Shown here one piece after another: positions 11,381-22,170 of a stretch of DNA of 64,000 bases. The notes under the pieces were generated by a model. That model ran no database searches. It was not told the origin of the DNA and saw only the letters and a list, made by a program, of their open reading frames with translations. Each line of letters opens with the position of its first letter. Positions within the stretch are counted from its first letter, which is position 1. Both the position numbers and the translations under genes were made by a program. The stretch comes from Verticillium longisporum (taxonomy: Eukaryota; Ascomycota; Sordariomycetes; Glomerellales; Plectosphaerellaceae), in NCBI GenBank assembly GCA_019188255.1, contig JAETXT010000008.1, forward strand, positions 3,410,001-3,474,000. The letters run 5' to 3'.

Positions 11381-11895
11381 ACGCCAAATCACTCTCCACA
11401 TAATACTCATGAGCATTGAGAGCAGGAAGCAAGCTGTCCTCCTCGTCCAGCTCCTGGATACCCCGACGAAACGCCTCGTCACTACGCTCCTTCACCTTCT
11501 TCTTGATCTGCCGAATCCGCCGCAAGCGATTCACGGCGTGCGACAGATCCTCCTGCAATTTGGCCAGCGCTTCTTCCGCAGCCTCCTCGTCATCTTCCAA
11601 TTTCTTTTCGGTTTTTGAAAGACGCTCAACTGAGCCACCATCAGCCACGATAACCTGACCAGCGGAAAACACGATACTCACGAGAAGACGACACCAAAAC
11701 ACCGTCGCACTGACGACCTCGCTTCACACACTCCCCGCACCGCGCAGACTTCTCCGACATACGACATTTCAAACCTTTCCGGAAGCACCAGGTACAAGGC
11801 ATGTCCGCGTCAGAACCCTTCGACTCGATTGAAGACGCAAGGTTGACGCGCTCAACGGTTTTCTTCGACAGAGGTTTTCGAATGCGACTGGACAT
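11268..11895 (-). CDS. Antisense Zn(II)2Cys6 and coiled-coil protein, two exons
   Basis: Coded on the strand opposite to gag-pol, between the chromodomain and the 3' LTR. Exon 1 is 11895-11682, exon 2 is 11629-11268; joined they give 191 residues. The 52-bp intron (11630-11681) starts GTGAGT, has a CTGAT branch site (CTNAY consensus) and ends CAG, and restores the frame exactly. Residues 34-63 carry C-x2-C-x6-C-x8-C-x2-C-x6-C, the binuclear zinc cluster spacing of Gal4-type fungal regulators. A highly charged coiled coil (about residues 72-135) and an acidic, Ser/Gly/Ala-rich tail follow. I chose ATG 11895; an in-frame ATG at 11997 on the LTR edge would add 34 residues. Only 101 bp separate the chosen start from the LTR, so transcription may begin inside the LTR. 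Its 3' end overlaps pol by 113 bp. DNA binding and regulation of the element are inferences; the target is unknown. Confidence 0.8.
11630..11681 (-). other. 52-bp intron of the antisense gene
   Basis: Minus-strand intron with donor GTGAGT, branch CTGAT and acceptor CAG at fungal-type spacing. Reading through instead gives a stop about 20 codons later. The signals exist only on the minus strand, and such an intron survives retrotransposition because the genomic RNA is of the other sense. Confidence 0.75.
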
Positions 11896-11981
11896 CGTAT
11901 CACGGTTAGTAAAAGAGGAGTTTGCGGACCAACCGAATCTGGGGCAGGACCTACTACTTATGGCCGTTGGGACATCGGCCT

Positions 11982-11991
11982 GAAGGAGGAG
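11982..11991 (+). other. Polypurine tract of the young gypsy element
   Basis: GAAGGAGGAG lies five bases before the 3' LTR, the usual place of the plus-strand primer. Confidence 0.7.
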
Positions 11992-11996
11992 TATCA

Positions 11997-12449
11997 TGTA
12001 ACGAGCACGGGTCGAACAACCGGCCGCAGACAAGCCCCACGTCAGAGGATCCAGGGTCACTGATAAGATAAGGCTCGCCAAGGCTAGGTCACGTGACGGG
12101 ATCACCAGGAACAGTGATCCAGGGCTAAGGATCACTGTTATGCCTGGATCGCCGTGAGCCGTGATCCAACATAACAGGATCACGACATAACAGTGAGCCA
12201 TCCAACATGAGCTCACCACCTAACACAACAAGGACAGGATGGCAGGTATATAAGGACGGACATTCTGGACTTGTAGATACATTCTTTCTCACGACAGTGA
12301 TCAATCTAAGTCTTACCTTGTATCCATTGTAACGAGTGCGCAACGCCTTACGACACCACATCGTCTCAGAGTCACAACCTAAGCTTCTGCAAACAGCAAC
12401 CCCAACCCTCTGACAGTGTTCCCCCTTCGGAAGCTGCCAGGTCGTAACA
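11997..12449 (+). repeat. Young gypsy 3' LTR (453 bp)
   Basis: Partner of 5585-6037 with one visible difference (C at 12403). The 5' LTR and the solo LTR both have T there. It may also serve as the promoter region of the antisense gene that starts 101 bp to its left. Confidence 0.97.
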
Positions 12450-14203
12450 TAATATAAGGGCGAGAAGTATATCCTCTACTTTATTAAATATATACGCTTA
12501 TACTTAAGCTATAGAATTACGTTCTAGGCGAGAGTAGTTAGATAGGTACTTTTATACTTAATAACTAGATACTTACTCTTATATAGGGTAGTTAGGAGCG
12601 CTATATATAATCTATATTACTAGGCTAATATAAGAGAGATACTATTCTTTAATAAATAGCTAGGAGAAGAACGACTTATTTAATTATAAGCTATATATTA
12701 ATTTATTATTAAGGTAAATATATCTATATAGAACCTTCTAGAACCTAGTAAGCTATTATAAATCCGCTAAGAATAGCTCTTCTTCTTAAATAGTATCTAG
12801 AAGGATAATAATAATTACTTAGGTTAGTTATTTATAGTAATAGATATAATAAAAAGAGGTAAGTTTATATTAAAGATCCGCTAATAAAGATATAGCGGAG
12901 CCTATTATTAATTCGAATAGAACGATATCTCTCTACCTTTCCCTATAATAACTTTATTAGATATCCTAATCTTAGTATTCGACGAGATAAGTAAGAATTA
13001 ATTATTCCTATATAATAATAAAGAAGACCTCTATATATTAAATAGATAATAGCTCTTATATATCTAGATAGACCTATTAAAAGGATAGTATATAATCGTT
13101 AATAGGATTATTAAATTAGTTCTTACTTTTATAGATAATTATAATAATAGGAATTAGGGGGATAATAAGATATCGGGTTACGTAGAGTCTACGCTTAATA
13201 TAAGGAATAGATCGATAATAGCTCTATTATAATAGATTACGGATAAGTAAAAGGATATTATTATTATATAGACTACGATCCTAAATTATATAGATGGCCT
13301 AATAGTAGATATCTTATAACTCTATACTAAATTAATATAATATAATACCTCCTTAACCGATATATATATCTTAATAAAGTTAATTTATAATAGAATAAAG
13401 ACTTTAGAGGATATTATAGGAGGAGTGAATAGTAGGACTTAGTCCCTAATCTCTTTAATATCTATTATAGAACGACGATTATTAATATCGTCATTATTAG
13501 TATAGTCGTCGTCTATAATAGACTTAGATATACTAATAAAGGTCCTACTAGTATAATCGACTAGACTATACTCTAGACGACTATTATTAACTAGAGCGAT
13601 ATAAGCCCTATTCTAATAGAAGGTATCGTTACTAGTATAGAGGTTATCTCTATAACCTATATTAATATAGAGGTTATCTCTATAACCTATATTAACCGAA
13701 ACATCTATTACTATATTACCGTCTATACTGCCCGCTATTATAGAATCGTCGTCTATTACGGCTAAGCTATCGACTATAATTAGGAGTAAGAATAGGATTA
13801 GAGTAACTATTCTATTAGCGGAATTAGATATTCTAAGTAACGATAATGAATTAATATAGCTTAATAGTAAGAAACGCGCTAGAATAGATATAAATCCGCT
13901 AGCTAAGAAGCGCTATCGTAATAGACTTTAACTACTTTAACGATTTATATTAATAGACTCTAGGCGTACCGATAGATAATATACATACTCTAGTATACTA
14001 GATCGGGAATATAGTAAGAAGCTTAATTATATAAATAAGATCTAGTAATAGATATTATAGAATATAAGTTAATTATATAAACGAGAAGCTATAGTAAATA
14101 CCGTAGAATATAAGTTTAATTAATTATAGGAACGCTACGTTAAGTCTAATTATAGGAATAAGATTAGATACTATAGGGATATAGTATTATAAGGAGGCGG
14201 TAG
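12450..14203 (+). pseudogene. RIP-degraded C-terminal coding region of family B copy 1
   Basis: Matches the reverse complement of 47840-49467, downstream of the integrase region of family B. With stops read as mutated codons, the plus strand gives a long frame up to the purine tract, including a basic patch (KKRAR) at about 13870 and a helical basic end before the LTR. I do not recognise this product. It is unusually long for sequence after integrase. A 30-bp unit (AGAGGTTATCTCTATAACCT...) is duplicated in tandem at about 13638-13700 and appears once, diverged, in copy 2. Confidence 0.5.
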
Positions 14204-14393
14204 TATTAGAGGCACCTTTCTCCTTTAGTAGAAGGTACTCTAGCTTAGGGCTCCTAGCGGATTTAGACTCCGCTAGAGTCCTAGGCCGGAGCACTCCACT
14301 AATTCATAAGGGCAATAGCCTAGCTACCTTAGCTATAGAGAACTTAACTCTTTCACTATACTCGAATATGCCCCCCAACGTAAGGTCCTGACA
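14204..14393 (+). repeat. Family B 3' LTR (190 bp)
   Basis: Ends GGTCCTGACA and is followed by the target duplication CCGAG. Less RIP-mutated than its surroundings, with the same hairpin as the 5' LTR (about 14227-14300). Confidence 0.9.
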
Positions 14394-14398
14394 CCGAG

Positions 14399-17300
14399 TA
14401 ATAGATTAATTAAGGTATACTAGAACTTAAAAGCGAACCGCTTATTATAATAGATATCGCTCTAAAGACGAATTAACGGGAATATTATTAGAATTATTAA
14501 GAAATAGCTATAATAGGAAGATTATGCTTAAATTAGGATCTTCTCTAGAAAATTATTATTGAAATATTAATAAATAAACGATTTAAGCTAAATTATAAAT
14601 ATAGGTCCTTTAAGCCCTAATCTATAAACTCTACGAATAGAGATATAAGAATAACCTCTTAATTTAACGTTTTATTAAATATACCTTTATTATAAAGAAT
14701 TATAATAAATTATTTATTTATAATTATAAAATATTTAAAGAGGATATTATTATTATTTAAATCGATAATTAATTTATTATAATTAAAGCTAGAAATGCTT
14801 TCTAATTTAACGTAAACGTAACCTAAATTATAGAATAATTAATAATAAAACTTATTTATATTTTATGGATAATATAATAAAACTATACCTAGAACCTCGA
14901 AGCGATTTATAAAGAGGACTTTAATAAAGATAATATAAATATCTATTAAGAAGATTTCTAAAGCTTTATAAAGTAAGAGTATTTATTAAAAGATCTATAA
15001 AACTTAGCTTATTAAGAATAATTATATTCGCTCTACCTTTAAGGAAATAGGGATATCTCCTTTCTTATCTTCTTTAATCGTTAAGAGAATATTTATTAAT
15101 TATTTAGCGAAAACGTAAACTATAATAAAGAATATATTTTTAGGTATTTTTAATAATTCTTTTATTTTATACAGGATAAATTAATAGAATACTATATTCT
15201 TATTAAGGATACTAAAGCGGTTATATATAAAGCTTAATAAATATAAAATATTAATAAATTATAGAATAAATAATAAGAAAATAAGAAACGAACTTATTCT
15301 TAATTAATTTAGGGTAAACTTTATAATATTACCCTTAGCTATAAGGCCTTAAAGAGAGAAGCTTTATAGGATTAATCGCTAATAAAGTAAAATCGTTCCT
15401 CTTATTATAATAGAAATACTATACTAAAGTAAACGAGAAACCTAAACCCCTATTCTACGAGAATATTATTAAATAGCCGAAATACTACCTCTATAATACT
15501 ATTTAATATATACTTCTATTATAATAAGCTAGAGTACTAAGTATAAAATTATACTTAGCCCGAGCTATAAAGGCTAAAGGCTATAATTATTAATATTTAA
15601 TTATTTAAATTTAAGGGTATCTATATAATAGAATTCTCGGAAAACGATTTAATATAAATTCTAATTTAAAAAGTATTATATTAAAAATAAATATCGGGAA
15701 AACTATAAAAATATTAATAATTATTATCTAATAAAGTAAAGAAATTAAATTCTTTATTAACTTAGATATTAATACTATTATAGATATTATTAATCCTACC
15801 CTCATTTAGCTATTAAAGCTACAAAGAGTAGAAAGTATAAAAGCTCCTAAATTATAAATATTTAATAAATAAATAATAAATAATTATAGACTATTCGCCC
15901 TTTTATTCTATTTACTAGATATATAAAACTAACCTTAATTATTATATTAATTATTCGTATATATAGAACGATTTAAAGGGTTAAAGTATATCCTTCTATT
16001 TAATAATAATATAAATAAAGAAAGTATTTAAGTAAATATTATTACTTAATCCTTTACTTAAGGCTATATATTTAATATAGATCTTAAAGAATTTATAAGA
16101 ATAATAGTTAAAGATAAGGCTAAGGCTTATATTATTTATATTATTTAAGTAATAGCTATAACGCTTAACGTAATAATTCCTATTATTAATAAGCTTTCTC
16201 TTAATAATAAATAAATTAAAGCGCTCCTTTTGGAATTTATAGAGTTTAAAGACGTATTCTCCGAAAACTTAATAAAAGAATTATTAATATTAAAAAACGT
16301 AAAATACTTAATAGACTTAAAAGAAAAAGCTAAACCTTTTTATAAGCTAATCTATTTATTATCCTAGAAATAACTAGAAGAGCTCTATTATTATATAGTA
16401 GAAAAGGAGGCTATAAAGAGAATTAAGAAATCTATTAGCTTTATAAAAGCTCTAGTATTATTTATACTAAAGAAGGATAGGAGTTTACGCTTATATATCG
16501 ATTATTAAAATCTAAATATAATTATTATAAAGAATTAATACTTTCTCCTTTTAATAAGCGAACTTTTAGATCATTTAATTAAAATAAAGTATTTCTCTAA
16601 AGTAAATATTTAGAATATTTATTATCGGATTTATATTAAAGAGAATAATTAATAGAAAATTATATTCTAAATTTAATATAAATATTATAAATATATTATA
16701 ATATTATTTAAGCTTATAAATACTTTTATTATATTCTAGGTATACGTTTATTAAATATCTACTAGATTATTAGACGATTTCTATATTATTTATTTAGATA
16801 ATATCTTAATTTATTCGAGAATAAGGGAGGAGTATATAGCCTCTTTCTAATAAGTCCTTAAGAAACTTCGAGACTTTAAGCTCTTTATAAAATAATTAAA
16901 ATATTCATTCTATTAAGATAAAATAGAATTCCTTAGGTTTATTATCTCTAAGGAAAATATAGCTATAGATTTAAATTATATTTAAGTAATTACTAATTAA
17001 TAACCCCTTAAATCTTTTAAAGATATATAAATATTCCTAGGATTCGCTAACTTCTATTAATAGTTTATTAAAGGATATTCTAAGATATTAATACCCTTAT
17101 TAATATTATTAAAAGGAAGTATTATAGGGGTTAAGAAGGGATTATTTAAATAGCTATTTAAAATATAGAAAGCATTTAAAGTATTAAAGCTTATCTTTAT
17201 TATTATTATAATCTTATAATATTAAGATTATATATTTAAAGGTTAAATCGAGATTAATATATTAAATAATATTATCTCGGGGATCCTTAGCTAAAAATAT

Positions 17301-18378
17301 AAGAATAGCTAAAGACTTATCGCTTATTATTTATAAAAGCTTTCGCTAATAGAATAGCGATAAAGGACTAGGTAATAAGAATTATTTACGATAATAGAAA
17401 GCCTAGAATACTAACGCTATTACTTTAAAAGTATAAATTAAATCTTTATAATATTAATTAACTATTAAGCTTTTAAAGGTATTATATAAGCCCTAGCTAG
17501 AGACCTTTAAGGAAGGCTTATATAATAAATATATTAATTATCGTCTTTTAATTTCGAAATTTAATATTAACTTAGGATTATAAACCTAATTAATAGTCTC
17601 TTAAGATAACTAGACTATATAGGAGAATAGGCATTAATAAGCGACGTACTCCTTATATTATCTAAAAAGCTATAATTAATAGAAGACCTAATTATAGATA
17701 TTAAGCGAACTATTATAAAGATAAAGCTAAAGGATACTATAAATAGAGCTTATATTTAAGCTATCTAAGCGATACTATAAAGATAGAAGCTTATCCCTAT
17801 ATTAAGAAGATATTATAGCTCTAGGGATAAAGGGCCTTTACCTTTTAAATAAAGGGTAATATATATTTACGCTATTATAATAAATAAAGCGGAGAAAAAA
17901 GCTTCTTCTTAACTTCGAAGCTAAAAAGCCGAAGCTAGAAAATTAATAATAATTCGTTAAAGGACTAGAAAAAGGTCTAAAGAATTAATAAAATTTAAGA
18001 TTATTATTCTAGATTAATATATTCTACGTTCTATTATAAAAGAGCTTATAAAGAACGAAATAATATTAAAGCTTACCTTTACTCTAGAATTTAAGGATTT
18101 AATTAGAGGATTATAAGCTATTAACCTAGAATACCTTTTTTAAAAGGAGAATATAAACTAATAAGCTAGAAAAAGGGAAGATTATATTATAGATAATTAA
18201 AGTACCCTCCTCTTTAAAGGACGATTAATTATCCCTATATAAGGAACGCTTTATAAAGAGCTATTTAAATAATACTATTATAACCCCTAAATAGGATATA
18301 TAAGGGTAAATAAGACCCTTAAATTATTAATAAGGAAGTTCTATTAAGAAAATATATTTATTAATATCTATTATTATA
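14399..18378 (+). pseudogene. RIP-degraded gag-pol of family A element A1, truncated in integrase
   Basis: Continues the element whose 5' LTR is at 2195. The RT catalytic box reads YLDN (about 16790-16805) in the frame I-Y-L-x-x-I-L-I-Y-S; with the YLND of the 25521 copy this implies an ancestral YLDD. RNase H and the start of integrase follow. The sequence stops exactly at the pogo element, at the point matching 29741 of the next copy. Almost all stops are RIP-type changes of Gln or Trp codons. No activity is possible. Confidence 0.85.
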
Positions 18379-18425
18379 ACGTAATCCACAAGCGAGTGGT
18401 TCACCCAAGCGAGTGGTTCACTTCG
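18379..18425 (+). repeat. Terminal inverted repeat of pogo copy 1 with doubled inner motif
   Basis: The 15-base unit AAGCGAGTGGTTCAC occurs twice, at 18390-18404 and 18407-18421, with a 17-base period. The right end carries the same pair inverted (about 20193-20228), one unit with ATGCG instead of AAGCG. A paired transposase-binding site is a reasonable reading. Confidence 0.85.
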
Positions 18426-18476
18426 CCCGGGCCCACGACCTACACCTGAATTCTACAGATTCCACCTCCGCCCGCG

Positions 18477-20131
18477 ATGGAGACTCTTTCAAAAGAAGGT
18501 CAATTATTCCTTGCTATCCAAGCTATGGACAATGACCCGAACCTAAGCGCCCGGAGTGCTGCGAGGATCTACACCGTCCCCTTAACGACGCTCCTCCGAC
18601 GCCAGAAGGGCAAACCCTCCCGACGCGAAAGCCCGCCCAATTCTGCCAAATTAACAGTACTAGAAGAGAAAACTATTGTCGAATATATCCTTGACCTAGA
18701 TGCGCGATCTTACCCTCCCCGGTTGGGTGAGGTCGGAGATATGGCGAATCGCCTGCTTGCCGACCGTGACGCGCCACGCGTCGGGAAGAACTGGGCCGCA
18801 AACTTCGTCAAACGGCAACCAGAGCTCCGGACGCGTTTCTTTCGCAAGTACGACTACAAGAGGGCCCAATGCGAAGATCCGGACGCGATAAACGCGTGGT
18901 TCCGCCTCGTGCATAACATGATCGCCAAGTACGGCATCCAAGAGGCTGACATGTACAACTTTGACGAGACCGGCTTCCAGATGGGCGTTATCGCCAACGG
19001 AATGGTCGTGACCAGTTCGGAAAGACGGTCCAATGTGAAGATGAGGCAGCCAGGCAACCGGGAATGGGTTACGGTGATCCAGGGCGTTGGCGCGTTGGGT
19101 TTCTCCGTCCCGCCGTTCATCGTGGTTTCGGGCAAGTACCACCTCTCGAGCTGGTACCAGGACGACGCGATTTCTCGCGACTGGAGAATCGCAACATCTC
19201 CAAACGGCTGGACGACGAATGATATTGGTCTGGAATGGATTCGGCATTTTGACAGGCATACAAAGTCCCGTACTTCGGGCGGTTATCGCCTACTGATCCT
19301 GGATGGCCACGAAAGTCACCACTCGGTCGACTTCGAACTCTACTGCAAGGAGAACAACATCATCACACTCTGTATGCCTCCTCATTCGTCACATCTACTC
19401 CAGCCTCTCGATGTTGGGTGTTTTGGCCCACTAAAGAAAGCATACGGTCGGCAAATCGAGGATAGGATGAGGGCGGGTACAACGCACATCAGCAAAGAGG
19501 ACTTCTTCCCGGCGTTTTCGGCTGCATTTCAGCAAGCAATGACAGAAAAAACATCCAGGGAGGCTTTCGAGGAGCGGGGCTTGTCCCCCATAACCCGGAA
19601 ACAGTCCTGTCAAAGCTGGATGTGAGGTTGAGGACGACGACGCCTCCGGGGACGTCCCACGGGGAGCGTGATTCTTGGGTCTCTAAGACGCCCACTAACC
19701 TGCTCGAGGCAGGTTCCCAGACTGACTTCATCAAAGGGCGAATCTCACGCCACCAGGGAAGCTCCCCAACGTCAATTTTAGATGCTGTTGACTATCTTGC
19801 GAAGGGGACGCGGGGTGTTATGCACCAGATCGCTCTTTTGAAGTCAGAGGTTATGATCCTTCGAGAGGAAAATGCTACACTAAGCCGACGCCGGAGGGCC
19901 AAAAAGCTACGTCTCCGGGAAGGAGGAAGCATGGCTGTAGGCGAGGGACAGGACAAGATTGCTCAGAAGGAAGTAGATATCCAGATAAAAGAGGAAACGC
20001 TGCAGAACCCGGGTCCCGCGTCGTGGTCCCAGCCGAAGAAACGATGCTGTAGCGTATGCGGGAAGACCGGCCACAACGCGAGAACTTGTCAGGTAGCTAT
20101 CTCATCGTCTGCAAAAGACGAGGAGGAGTGA
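18477..20131 (+). CDS. pogo/Fot1-family transposase (DD35D) with C-terminal zinc knuckle, frame break near 19587
   Basis: Cut-and-paste transposase. The first part (18477-19625) has an N-terminal psq-type helix-turn-helix (residues about 1-45), a CENP-B/Tc5-type DNA-binding domain (about 60-130, with NWAANFVKRQPEL) and a DDE domain with Asp163 (NFDETGF), Asp276 (LILDGHES) and Asp312 (QPLDVGCFGP), which is DD35D spacing. The coding then moves to the frame of 19622-20131 (170 codons with stop), which holds a Leu/Arg-rich coiled coil and a CCHC knuckle (CSVCGKTGHNARTC, near 20045-20090). The break lies in a C run (19585-19589, five C); six C would give one frame of about 550 residues, the normal size for the family. 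It is either a real mutation or a sequence error. Confidence 0.92.
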
Positions 20132-20238
20132 TTTTAATTGATTTACGGCGTTTGGGTTGAGGTTTTCCTCGGAATGTTTGTCGGGTCGGGGTGAAGTGAA
20201 CCACTCGCATGGGTGAACCACTCGCTTGTGGATTACGT

Positions 20239-22170
20239 TAATAATTAATATATTTATTATATAAGCTTTCTTTAAAAGTCTTTAGCTAAGGCTTATATAA
20301 TACCCTTAAAAGCTTAATAATCGGTTAATATTATAAAAACTTAATCTATACTTTTAAAGTAATAGCGCTAATATTCTAAGCTTTCTATTATTATAAATAA
20401 TTCTTATTACTTAGTCCTTTATCGCTATTCTATTAATAAAAGCTTTTATAAATAATTAACGATAAATCTTTAGTTATTTTTATATTTTTAGCTAAAGATC
20501 CCCGAGATAGTATTATTTAATATATTAATTTCGATTTAACTTTCGAATATATAATCCTAATATTATTAAATCGTAATAATAATAAAAATAAGCTTTCATA
20601 CTTTAAATACCTTTTATACTTTAAATAATTATTTAAATAATCCTTTCTTAACCTTTATAATATTTCCTTTTAATAATATTAATAAAAGTATTATTATCTT
20701 AGAATATCCTTTAATAAATTATTAATAGAAGTTAGCGAATCCTAAGAATACTTATATATCTTTAAAGGATTTAGGGGGTTATTAATTAGCGATTACTCGG
20801 ATATAGTTTAAGTCTATAGCTATACTTTCCTTAGAGATAATAAACTTAAGGAATTCTATTTTATCTTAATAGAATAAGTATTTTAATTATTTTATAAAAA
20901 GCTTAAAATCTTAAAGTCTCTTAAGGACTTATTAAAAATAAGCTATATATTCCTCCTTTATTTTTAAATAAATTAAGATATTATCTAAATAAATAATATA
21001 GAAATAATTTAATAATTTAATAAATATTTAATAAATATATACCTAGAATATAATAAAGGTATTTATAAACTTAAATAATATTATAATATATTTATAATAT
21101 TTATATTAAGTTTAGAATACAATTTTCTATTAATTATTCTCTTTAATATAAATCTATAAAGGTATAGGGCTAAGGGCCTGGATTAGGGAAAGCAATTGGA
21201 TCGGCGAATAATCGGTAAGCTATTATATTGACTTCAACTTGTCGAGGCTATCGAGTATAGCCTCGACTTCTCCTTTTAAACTAGGGCTTATCGCCGAAGC
21301 ATCTACGATAACATGAATAGGGGTTGGGTTCCTAACGTCTAACTCCTTACAAAATCTAATAATAAATATCCTAGATATTTATTTTAGAGAAGTATTTTAC
21401 TTTAATTATATAATCTAAAAGTTCGCTTATTAGAGGGAGAGAGTATTAATTCTTTATAATAATTATATTTAGACTTTAATAATCGATATATAAATATAAA
21501 TTCTTATCCTTCTTTAATATAAATAATACTAAAGCCTTTATAGGGCTAATAGATTTCTTAATTCTCTTTATAGCTTCCCCTTCTATTATATAATAATAGA
21601 GCTCTTCTAGCTATTTCTAAGATAATAAATAGATTAATTTATAAAGAAGTTTAGCTTCTTCTTTTAAATCTATTAAGTATTCTATATCTTTTAATATTAA
21701 TAATTCTTTTATTAAATCTTTAGAGAATATATCTTTAAATTCTATAAATTCTAAAAAGAGCGCTTTCATTTATTTATTATTAAGAGAAGGTTTATTAATA
21801 ATAGGAATTATTATATCGAGTATTATAGCTACTACTTAAGTAATATAAGTAATATAGGCTTTAGCTTTATCTTCGATTATTATCTTAACGAATTCCTTAA
21901 GATCTATATTAAATATATAACCTTAAATAAAGGATTAAATAATAATATCTACTTAAATACCTTCTTTATTTATATTATTATTAAACAAAAGTATATACTT
22001 TAACCCTTTAAATTATTCTATATATATAAATAATTAATATAATAATTAAGGTCGGTTTTATATATTTAATAAATAAAATAAAAAAGCGAATAATCTATAA
22101 TTATTCACTATTTATTTATTAAACGTTTATAATTTAAGAGCTTCTATACTTTCTACCTCTTATAGCTTTA
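20239..22170 (-). pseudogene. RIP-degraded family A pol fragment (minus strand), split by a solo LTR
   Basis: Reverse complement of integrase, RNase H, RT and protease parts of family A (compare 63250-64000 and 15760-17545). It begins inside the element right at the pogo copy and ends at 22170, where a rightward family A LTR is inserted. A solo family A LTR sits at 21155-21351. Confidence 0.8.
21155..21351 (-). repeat. Solo family A LTR with perfect target duplication, little RIP
   Basis: 197 bp flanked by AAATC on both sides (21150-21154 and 21352-21356). The uninterrupted site is visible in other copies (for example about 16625-16640, other strand), which confirms the insertion. It keeps many CA/TG dinucleotides and a CA-type end (CCTTACA on this strand), so it is the best guide to the original LTR sequence. 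Confidence 0.93.

Larger units (their letters stand above)
5585..12449 (+). mobile_element. Young Ty3/gypsy chromovirus-type LTR retrotransposon (6.9 kb), not RIP-mutated
   Basis: Two 453-bp LTRs (TG...CA) differ by one base seen by eye (T at 5991, C at 12403). Between them lie Gag, Pol in protease-RT-RNase H-integrase order with a C-terminal chromodomain, and an antisense spliced gene. GC content and CA/TG frequency are normal, in sharp contrast with the flanks. The 5 bases on either side (CTCTA and TAATA) do not match, so there is no target duplication. The self-priming signature and chromodomain fit the Tf1/sushi group of fungal chromoviruses. Gag and Pol each carry one frame break, so this copy is either recently dead or misassembled at homopolymers. 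Confidence 0.95.
2431..14393 (+). mobile_element. Family B LTR retrotransposon copy 1, interrupted by the young gypsy element
   Basis: Bounded by 190-bp LTRs (2431-2620 and 14204-14393) and a perfect 5-bp target duplication CCGAG (2426-2430 and 14394-14398). Internal sequence is RIP-degraded. Without the gypsy insertion (5585-12449) only about 5.1 kb remains, against 9.7 kb for the full copy at 47658-57395. By alignment the left flank of the gypsy corresponds to about 54251 of that copy and the right flank to about 49467, so about 4.8 kb (rest of pol) is missing exactly at the gypsy insertion. A purine-rich tract (AAGGAGGCGGTAG) precedes the 3' LTR. Confidence 0.9.
18379..20238 (+). mobile_element. 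pogo/Fot1-type DNA transposon copy 1 (1860 bp)
   Basis: Ends in inverted repeats starting ACGTAATCCACAAGCG and is flanked by TA on both sides (18377-18378, 20239-20240), the target of the Tc1/mariner-pogo superfamily. One transposase gene inside. GC-rich and free of RIP. The left flank is family A forward and the right flank family A reverse, so the flanks do not form one empty site. Confidence 0.95.

Noticed and set aside
5585..12449. Using the LTR difference to date the gypsy insertion
   Set aside because: The flanks indicate that the two LTRs may come from different insertions, so their difference is not an age.
12450..14203. Family B terminal region as a Starship captain-type (DUF3435) recombinase
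   Set aside because: No conserved recombinase motif can be read after allowing for RIP, and the region is bounded by a retrotransposon purine tract and LTR.
18696..19259. 187-codon minus-strand frame opposite the pogo transposase (and its twin at 23804-24367)
   Set aside because: Shadow of the transposase frame; same length in both copies only because the copies are identical.
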